From Goniomonas avonlea (taxonomy: Eukaryota > Cryptophyceae > Goniomonadida > Goniomonadaceae), in the NCBI GenBank assembly GCA_003573635.1, contig QUTJ01031518.1, positions 1 to 12,424 of the forward strand: 12,424 nt of DNA, written 5' to 3'. The notes beneath the pieces are model-generated. The model saw nothing but the letters and a program-made list of their open reading frames with translations, had not been told where the DNA came from and did no database searches. Position numbers and translations under genes: made by a program. Of the stretch, positions 6,886 through 12,424 are shown one piece after another (within the stretch, counting starts at the first letter, position 1; the number at the start of each line of letters is the position of its first letter).

Positions 6886-9402
6886 ATGGAGAAAGGATAT
6901 GGTGCTGCTTCCGCCGGTGGCGAGGAGTTTGGTCATGAGAGCACGAAGTTGCTTTCTGCATCTGAGTCCGCGTCTGAGGTGAGTGTTTGTTTCTCGCGCG
7001 GCACGCGCGCGGGGTTGTCGTGTGAGGCCGATTTCTGAGGCGTCGCGCAGTACGATCGTGATGATGGCGAGTCCCGTTACTCAGGACCCGACGATGATGA
7101 TGAGGGAGATGGCATGGAGGAGCAGAAGAAGCGCCCCACCATTCTTCGTCTCCTGAAATTCGGAAAGCCCGAGTTGCCTCTTGTGATCATGGCGACCTTC
7201 TTGTCGTCTATCTCCGCCTTCCTCCACATGTCTCAGAACATCTTTGTGGGAATGGTGATCAATGCTGTACATTACTCCTCCATGGATGTGGGCAAATCCG
7301 CGGTGACCACTTTCACGCTCTACTTGCTGTGCATCTACGTGTGCGATTGCATGCTGACCCTTTTCTCCTCGGTATTGTACACCATCGCCGCTACCCGCTG
7401 CTCCTGCCGTCTCCGCACGCTGGTGCTGCGTAACATGTTGCGTCAGGATGTGGCGTTCTTTGACACCGTCCGTGTCGGTGAGCTGTTGAACAGGTTGTCC
7501 ACCGACACGGAGGTCATTCAGATGGTCGTGACGGCCAACTTGGCCGGTTGGTTCATCCCTCTGTGCCAGGTCGTGATTGGTCTTATCGCCATTTTCACGT
7601 ACAACTGGAAGCTCACGCTTGTCGTGCTGTCCCTGATTCCGGTCATTGCCGTGTGCATGTTCCTCCAGGGGTTCTGCATGAAGATTTTGACCGAGCAGGA
7701 GCTTATTGCTCTCGCCGACGCTGGTTCCAAGGCCGACGAGACCCTGAGCAACATCCGCACTGTCCGCTCCTACGTGATGGAAGAGAAGGAAATCAGCAAC
7801 TACGCCGACAAGATTAACGTGTCGTACCTGATCATCAAGCGCCGTGCTTGGATTGCCGGTGGTCTCTCCTCCATCACTAACTTGGCTGGAGATTCGTGCA
7901 TCCTGGTGGCGATGTGGTATGGTGGTCAGCTTATCTTCCAAAACCAGATGAGCGTCGGTGGTCTCGTGTCGTACATGTTGTTCGCACTTCAGTCTGTGTT
8001 CGCCTTCTCGTCCCTGATCTCCATTTTCCCCCAATTCATGGAGGCTATTGGTGCGTCCGGCCGCATTTTCGAGCTTCTGGACCGCGTCCCAGCCGTGAAC
8101 TACGACGGTGGCTACATCGCTCCCAACGGCATTGAGGGCCACATCCATTTCCAGGATGTCCACTTCCACTACCCATCCCGCCCCAAGGTCAAGATCATGA
8201 ACGGCCTCAGCATCGACCTGCCCCCGGGCAAGACCCTGGCTCTGGTCGGTGAGAGCGGTTGCGGAAAGTCGACGTTCATCTACCTGATTGAGCGCTTCTA
8301 CGACGTGCAGGGCGGTGCCATCATGATCGATGGCATGGATATCCTTAAGTATGACCCACAGTGGCTGCGTGACCAGATCGGTCTTGTGCAGCAGGAGCCC
8401 GTGTTGTTTGCGATGTCCATTGAGGAGAACATCATGTACGGTTCCAAGATCTGCACACACGCCCGCGTCGAGCAGGCAGCACGCCTCGCCAACGCGCACG
8501 ATTTCATCCAGTCCCTGCCACAGGGCTACGACGCACAGTGCGGTGAGCGTGGTGTCATGCTCAGTGGAGGTCAGAAGCAGCGCATTGCCATTGCTCGCGC
8601 CCTTCTCAAGGACCCGAAAATTTTGCTTCTCGACGAGGCGACCAGCTCGCTGGATGCTGAGAGCGAGAAGTTGGTGCAGGAGGCGCTGGATCGTCTTATG
8701 GTGGGCCGTACCTGCGTGGTGGTTGCTCACAGGTGCGTTTTCATGTCTCGGCCGCCGCTGTCTCTCTCTTGCGATGTTCTGACACCATTGCCTCTGCTCA
8801 AACTGCCATTTGTCATTGCGTCTCAAACCACGACCCGCTAACGCTCCCATCGCAGGCTGTCCACCATTCGTAACGCTGATATCATTGCTGTGGTCCTCAA
8901 GGGCAAGATTGCCGAGCAGGGCACCCACGATGAGCTCATCACTAGGGGCGGCCCCTACCGCAAGCTCGGTGCACGGCAGTTTGGTATCATTGGGCTTGGC
9001 TCAAGTGAGTGACCAACTGTTACCTCTTTTGTTTTCCGCCGGTGGCTTTCGAGCCTGTCTTGTTTGTGATAGAGGGCAGAGACACGTGATTCCCTTCCAA
9101 TGATGCCTCGCCTCCTAAGAGCATGTCACGATTGAATGTGATACTGACCTGACGCTACAGCGGAAGAAGCCGAGGAGGCAGCAGACCAGGGCATCGGCCC
9201 TTTCTCCGCAGTGGATGCTTTCCGCAAAGTCGCTCGCTCGCGGCACGAGATGCAGGATGACCCCGACATTGGTGAAGCGCTCCACTTGCTTGATGGACTC
9301 CACACGGAGCCCGCGGGCCTGGGTGAGCTGGCACGGGAGCTGACACATCTGGAGATGTCGATGCAGCAGTGCGCTGCCGAGATCAGCCAGATCATTCGCT
9401 AA
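6886..9402 (+). CDS. Half-size ABC transporter, ABCB/TAP-like
   Basis: Exons 6886-6978, 7051-8732, 8856-9004 and 9161-9402 encode 721 residues with every junction in frame. The N-terminus (1-60) is soluble and acidic (PDDDDEGDG). Residues about 65-350 contain hydrophobic segments typical of the six-helix type I exporter domain ([27 protein letters not shown] and others). One ATPase domain follows: Walker [10 protein letters not shown] (431-439), Q-loop LVQQEP, signature LSGGQ (535-539), Walker B ILLLDE with D559 and E560, D-loop SSLD, and H-loop H591 in AHRLSTI. All catalytic residues are intact. As a half transporter it must dimerise; membrane and cargo are unknown. The TAP/ABCB9/ABCB10-type and P-glycoprotein halves are the closest families. 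About 80 residues after the ATPase ([10 protein letters not shown] to QIIR) form an unusual helical tail. Codon use is strongly G/C-ending, suggesting high expression. Confidence 0.95.
6979..7050 (+). other. ABC gene intron 1 (72 nt)
   Basis: GAG|GTGAGTGTTT and CGTCGCGCAG|TAC, phase 0. It contains GCGCGGCACGCGCGCG. Splicing joins SASE to YDRDD. Confidence 0.85.
8733..8855 (+). other. ABC gene intron 2 (123 nt)
   Basis: CACAG|GTGCGT and CCATCGCAG|GCTG, phase 2, with CGCTAACGC as branch-like element. It splits the Arg codon of the H-loop AHR-LSTI. Unspliced RNA would stop at TAA 8839-8841. Confidence 0.9.
9005..9160 (+). other. ABC gene intron 3 (156 nt)
   Basis: TCAA|GTGAGTGACC and TGACGCTACAG|CGGAAG, phase 1, making an ACG Thr codon. 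It separates the ATPase domain from the C-terminal tail exon. Unspliced reading stops at once (TGA at 9010-9012). Confidence 0.85.
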
Positions 9403-9670
9403 GCGGATCGGGGTGGTTTCGTTGTGATTTTTGTTGTTGGGGGGTGTGCGTTCAATACAGTGATATTGAAATCTGCCCCGCCGGTGGTCGTTCCGTTTGA
9501 AGAGGGTCGGCTGGGAGAGGCCATTTGTTTTGGAGACGCCTCAGTCATTATTTACCCGGATACAGGAAGCGCATTTGTTATTGATGAGCGCACTCAGGAA
9601 TGATCAGTAACGTCTGTCCGTTGCAATTTTCAGACAGCTTTTGAACGGAATATGGCTGAAGGCAACGAAA
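9403..9670. other. Gap between convergent ABC and UBA-like genes
   Basis: 268 bp, presumably the two 3'-UTRs. It begins with a GT-rich stretch (TTTTTGTTGTTGGGGGGTGTG). AATACA at 9454 could be a weak poly(A) signal for the ABC gene. No canonical AATAAA, RNA gene or repeat is seen. Confidence 0.5.
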
Positions 9671-10556
9671 TCAGAGTGTTAGAGTGGTGACTCTTGGGAG
9701 CTTCGCCCCCGCCGCCAGGCATTCCGTATCTGCAGGTCGCTTGCCCTTGCATTCAGACGGTGGTGAATTTTCTGGACCTGGCATGACCTCGATGCCACCT
9801 CCTGGTGCAGATTCCACCTCTGCGACAGTTCTGACCTCAGAGTCACCACCTGGAGCAGACCCAGAACCTATTCCCGCACTTGAGTCTTGGACCTCAGGAC
9901 TCGCTGATGGTGCGCAAGTGGGGGCTTGCACCTCAGTCCTTGCATCACGCACGGCCTTTTCCATGCGGTTTTCAATGCAAGTCCGAATGAGGGCGACATC
10001 CAAAGAAGCAATCTGTGAGAATGAGGCATCCGGTGTCAGCCCAAACTCAGAGAGAAGCCCAAGTGCCCCTGCGTGGGCTCATCAGAAAAAGGCCAAGACA
10101 CAAGGAGCTCGGCTCACCGAGAAGGGTTCGATAATTCGCGGCTGCAAGTTGCTCCGGGCAAATATCTCCAACCGATGCTATACGACTCACTGGCGGTTCG
10201 GGGGAGCTCACCGCCCCAGGTGGTTCGCTTGAAGCCCCCGCGACAGAAGCAGGCGCAGGCTCAATGGAAGCCGCCCCGGCAGAAGCGTGAGGCACAACCT
10301 CAGAATCCGCAGCAAAATGCATATCAATTGCGACGTTGAGGTCGTAATTCGCTCTCCGGATCAATGAGACCATATGGGGTCGCGGCAGCGATTCGGCGAT
10401 GCATTGAAGCTGCGCAATCAGGGGCTCCAGAAGCTCTTTGTCCTCGACCTCAACACCCACATGCTCCACAGCACAGTGTGCGAGGCTCCGAATTGCGTCC
10501 TCTGACTTATCAATCTCAGGTTCGTCGTCCCACGACTCTGTGCCCTCCGAGGACAT
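9671..10556 (-). CDS. Unknown low-complexity protein with a UBA-like segment
   Basis: Exons 10556-10118 and 10068-9671 (49-nt intron) give 278 residues. No family is recognised with certainty. Residues 1-45 are acidic. Residues 41-82 are helical, ending L65-I-R-R-A-N-Y-D-L-N-V-A-I-D-M-H, which resembles the last helices of UBA/CUE domains (pattern L-x-x-A-x-x-D-x-x-x-A-I), so ubiquitin binding is possible. Residues 85-125 are Ala/Ser/Pro-rich (EPAPASVAGA). Residues 129-185 form a second helical block across the splice (YRTLLG-ALGLLSEF). The rest is disordered, with SAPGG repeated and a basic GKRP near the end. The start is the first ATG in the frame. A TTTGCAG just upstream (10573-10579) leaves open an extra 5' exon. 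Confidence 0.6.
10069..10117 (-). other. Intron of the UBA-like gene (49 nt)
   Basis: CTTCTCG|GTGAGCC at 10117 and CCCACGCAG ending at 10069, phase 1, with TTTTTCTGAT as polypyrimidine/branch region. It joins two frames, each closed by stops on its own, into one helical segment (TLL-GALGLLSEFG). Confidence 0.75.
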
Positions 10557-10901
10557 GCTGGCACAGGCACTGCCAGTCTGCAAAGGACTAAGCCGTGGTC
10601 TAAGCCTAAGCCGTGTTCGAAGTCTAAGTCGTGGTCTAAGCCTTTAACCTTCCCGGTAAGGCTTAAGGACTTTGGTGAGGTTCTTCCTGTCGACTTATGA
10701 GGTGCGTGTTCGTACACTGTTTACACCGTGTCACCGTTTCCGGTTCCGTTTCCGGTGAATCCATTCAACAATGAATCAACATGTTTGCTTCATATGATGG
10801 AGATTGTTCTCAATATTTCCTTCATATCAAAGAAGTTTCCTCGACGTCTCAGTAATTGACAGTCAAGTGACGCAAGCTCTTGAACAAGTTCAGTCGCAAT
10901 A
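10557..10901. promoter_or_regulatory. Divergent intergenic region (UBA-like / XRCC4-LRR genes)
   Basis: 345 bp, the longest gap. It holds a CTAAGCC repeat cluster and hairpin at 10588-10664, CCGTTTCCGGTTCCGTTTCCGG at about 10734-10755 (a 12-bp direct repeat), and GTGACGCAAG at 10867-10876 close to the plus-strand start. No protein-coding signal is seen. Confidence 0.45.
10588..10664 (+). repeat. CTAAGYCGTGKT repeat cluster with adjoining hairpin
   Basis: CTAAGCCGTGGT, CTAAGC, CTAAGCCGTGTT, CTAAGTCGTGGT and CTAAGCC follow at 10588-10642 with a CGAAGT insert. AAGCCTT (10638-10644) and AAGGCTT (10658-10664) are inverted, allowing a 7-bp stem with a 13-nt loop. Confidence 0.7.
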
Positions 10902-12089
10902 ATGAAGAAAACTTCGACCACAGAGGGTGCCGCTTCTGCTCCCCCACTGCCCAGCCAGGAACTCGCGTTTTTCACGACGCATGGTGTCTACGAGTTCAAC
11001 TGTTCTCCGTCTGGGGATGGCATCAACCTCCAAGTCCTCAACACTTCAACCGGCAAGCTGTATGAAGCCACCTGGACTCAGACCGAGCTGAAAAAATTAT
11101 CTCCAGAGCTTCAAGGGAACGCTGTGCTGTTCGCATCTGTCCTGAAAGAAGGACTCGGCGGCGAGCGGACGATCCGGATGCGCCAATCGGAAGTGTCAGG
11201 AACCAGTTTCACCATTGACATTTGCGTGAGCCCGCTCTTCGCACACGAGTACGACTTTGTGCTCGTGCTGTCGCGTCAGGAGCGGGAGGTGAGCTCGACC
11301 ACAATACGGCACGGTACCACTCACTGACTTTTGTGCAGGGATCTTCTTGCGAGACACAGTTTCTTGCGTCCCAACTGCGAAGGGTCCAGAACGAGTATGT
11401 AGCCGAGGTGGCCGAGCTGCGGAAGCAGATGGCGGAGCAGCAGAAGCAGATGGCGTTGCTCTCGACGCAGCTCAACGGCCGCGTGCTGCTCGCCGGCGGG
11501 CTCGCCGTCAGCATCGACGTCAAAGAGTTGCGGGTCAAGCTCACCGTGGATGATATGCGGATCTGCGGGAAGCATGCCCCCTTTGCCCAGTCAATCATCA
11601 TCCCTGCAAGTTGCGGTTCCTGTTCGGTTCCCCAGGTGGCTTCGGAGAACCAAGCTCCTGGTGGCGCCGCCATTCTCCCAGCCAATATTCCTTCAGACGG
11701 ACTGGCGCCTCTCCGTCTCTGCCGCCGACTCCGGAAGCTCGAGTTGGCGGGCCCTGCTGTGTCGCATCTGGACTTCCTCGAAGGCCTCACCACGTTAGAA
11801 GAGCTGTGTCTCTGGAAGACATCTGTCACCGACTTGACGATTCTTCGTACGCTTCCGGCGCTCCAAGTTCTGGACTTCAAGAATTCCGCCCAGGTGTCCT
11901 CTCTGTTTTTCTGTCTTGCTCGGTTTTCTGTCGTGCGGAATGCGGTTTTGACTCAGCTGTACGCAGCTTGCGGACGTCTCGCCCCTGGTTGGGCTCAAAG
12001 CCCTACGCAGGCTCGTCCTTACAGGCACCGCGGTCCAGTCGCAAAACCGGATGCTCTTGAGCGGCAACGTAGGTCTCAAAATTGAGTGA
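10902..12089 (+). CDS. XRCC4-like head + coiled coil + leucine-rich repeat protein
   Basis: Exons 10902-11288, 11339-11893 and 11967-12089 give 354 residues; both introns are phase 0. Residues 18-125 have the strand order of an XRCC4/XLF/SAS-6-type head: strands at YEFNC and INLQVLN, a W-containing strand plus helix (TWTQTELKKL), a helix (AVLFASVLKEG), then strands TIRMRQ, SFTIDICV and FVLVLS. Residues 130-173 are a heptad-like coiled coil (LRRVQNEYVAEVAELRKQMA). Residues 174-250 are a linker with strands. Residues 252-336 are about four LRRs of 22-23 residues (LRKLELAG, LEELCLWK, LQVLDFKN, LRRLVLTG). The head assignment rests on topology, not identity; the coiled coil and LRRs are clear. It is probably a dimeric scaffold; partners are unknown. 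It ends opposite a minus-strand gene. Confidence 0.75.
11289..11338 (+). other. Intron 1 of the XRCC4-LRR gene (50 nt)
   Basis: GGGAG|GTGAGC and TTTTGTGCAG|GGATC, with CTGAC 9-13 nt before the acceptor end; phase 0. It lies exactly between head domain and coiled coil. Unspliced RNA stops at TGA 11325-11327. Confidence 0.85.
11894..11966 (+). other. Intron 2 of the XRCC4-LRR gene (73 nt)
   Basis: GCCCAG|GTGTCC, a T-rich body, TTTTGACTCAG and then GTACGCAG|CTTGC. The second AG (11966) is chosen because it alone continues the LRR pattern (SAQ-LADVSPLVGL). Confidence 0.75.
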
Positions 12090-12225
12090 GGCCTCCCCCC
12101 CCGCCGCACCGCTGCCTGTACGAGCAGAAAAGAAAAAAGAAAAACGGATGCCCACCGCCTCCTACACGAGACAGCAATTGTGAACCTACCCTAAACCGCA
12201 AAACAAATCCGCCAGGATCAGGTCC

Positions 12226-12335
12226 TCACTTGGTATACCAGCCCTCGATGAGAGGAGGATCAGGCTCGATCTGGTCGCACGCTGGCCGCCACGTGTGAAT
12301 GAACATGTTTTTGAACAAGCTTCTCAGGTTCCAAC
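12226..12335 (-). CDS. Probable 3'-terminal exon of a minus-strand gene (partial)
   Basis: An open frame ends at TGA 12228-12226 and reads about 36 codons back: an acceptor-like CTGGCCAG, then WNLRSLFKNM and a tail with several Trp, Pro and acidic residues, ending EGWYTK. It contains no repeats and keeps the alternating-strand pattern. The family is not recognised and the acceptor is uncertain; coding potential could be chance over this length. Confidence 0.35.
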
Positions 12336-12357
12336 CTGGCCAGGTCCGACCCAGCAA

Positions 12358-12390
12358 CCCCCCCCCCCCGCCACACACACACACACACAC
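12358..12390 (+). repeat. Poly-C run and (CA)n microsatellite
   Basis: C12 at 12358-12369, then G and (CA) about nine times at 12372-12390. On the minus strand it reads (TG)n followed by a G run, probably within an intron between the edge segment and the terminal exon. Confidence 0.85.
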
Positions 12391-12424
12391 GCCCAAGAAT
12401 CATGGTGTTGAACAAGAACTTCAG

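Noticed and set aside
7081-8928. 615-codon open frame antisense to the ABC transporter
   Set aside because: It spans the ABC exons and an intron, is rich in His/Asp/Gln/Glu with no domain, and follows from the strong G/C-ending codon bias of the sense gene. The sense frame has every ABC motif.
9684-10232. 182-codon plus-strand frame opposite the UBA-like gene
   Set aside because: It needs a GTG start and crosses the minus-strand intron. No domain is visible, and the low-complexity opposite strand explains the lack of stops.
10589-10640. Arg/Ser-Leu repeat peptide (SRGLSLSRV) on the plus strand
   Set aside because: This is the direct translation of the CTAAGCC repeat in an intergenic region, in a frame without start context or splice support.
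1-12424. A biosynthetic gene cluster or operon
   Set aside because: Genes alternate strands and belong to unrelated functions (starch metabolism, RNA modification, transport, ubiquitin). Nothing suggests one pathway.

Overview
The window is nuclear DNA of a compact eukaryotic genome, most likely a unicellular alga or protist. No gene reads as bacterial. Most of the genes only make sense after removal of GT-AG introns, several of them just 38-50 nt long with CTAAC- or CTGA-like branch points close to the acceptor. Starts sit in Kozak-like contexts, and AATAAA signals follow two of the genes. All gene models are hand-spliced from the sequence, using frame continuity and protein-family patterns. 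The species cannot be named from this.

Eight genes plus one fragment alternate strictly in strand. (1) 1-1934, minus: 5' part of an alpha-glucan, water dikinase-like gene with three starch-binding (CBM45-like) modules; it runs off the left edge. (2) 2190-3388, plus: two tandem beta-trefoil (RicinB-type fold) domains, an Ala/Gly repeat linker and a C-terminal RING finger. (3) 3536-4228, minus: 2H phosphoesterase of the AKAP7 / 2'-5' RNA ligase-like type. (4) 4427-5233, plus: unknown protein with a basic helical N-terminus and a beta-rich C-terminus. (5) 5408-6693, minus: THUMP-domain RNA guanosine N2-methyltransferase. (6) 6886-9402, plus: ABCB/TAP-type half ABC transporter in four exons. (7) 9671-10556, minus: unknown, low-complexity protein with a UBA-like helical segment. 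(8) 10902-12089, plus: XRCC4-like head, coiled coil and leucine-rich repeats. (9) 12226 to the right edge, minus: probable last exon(s) of another gene.

The genes form four head-to-head pairs sharing intergenic regions of 192-345 bp and four tail-to-tail junctions of about 136-268 bp. The products do not belong to one pathway, so this is not an operon or gene cluster. The main biological clues are the glucan dikinase, which points to a starch-like storage polysaccharide, and two unusual domain combinations (beta-trefoil + RING; XRCC4-like + LRR). Repeats lie in introns, promoters, a 3' region and one protein linker.
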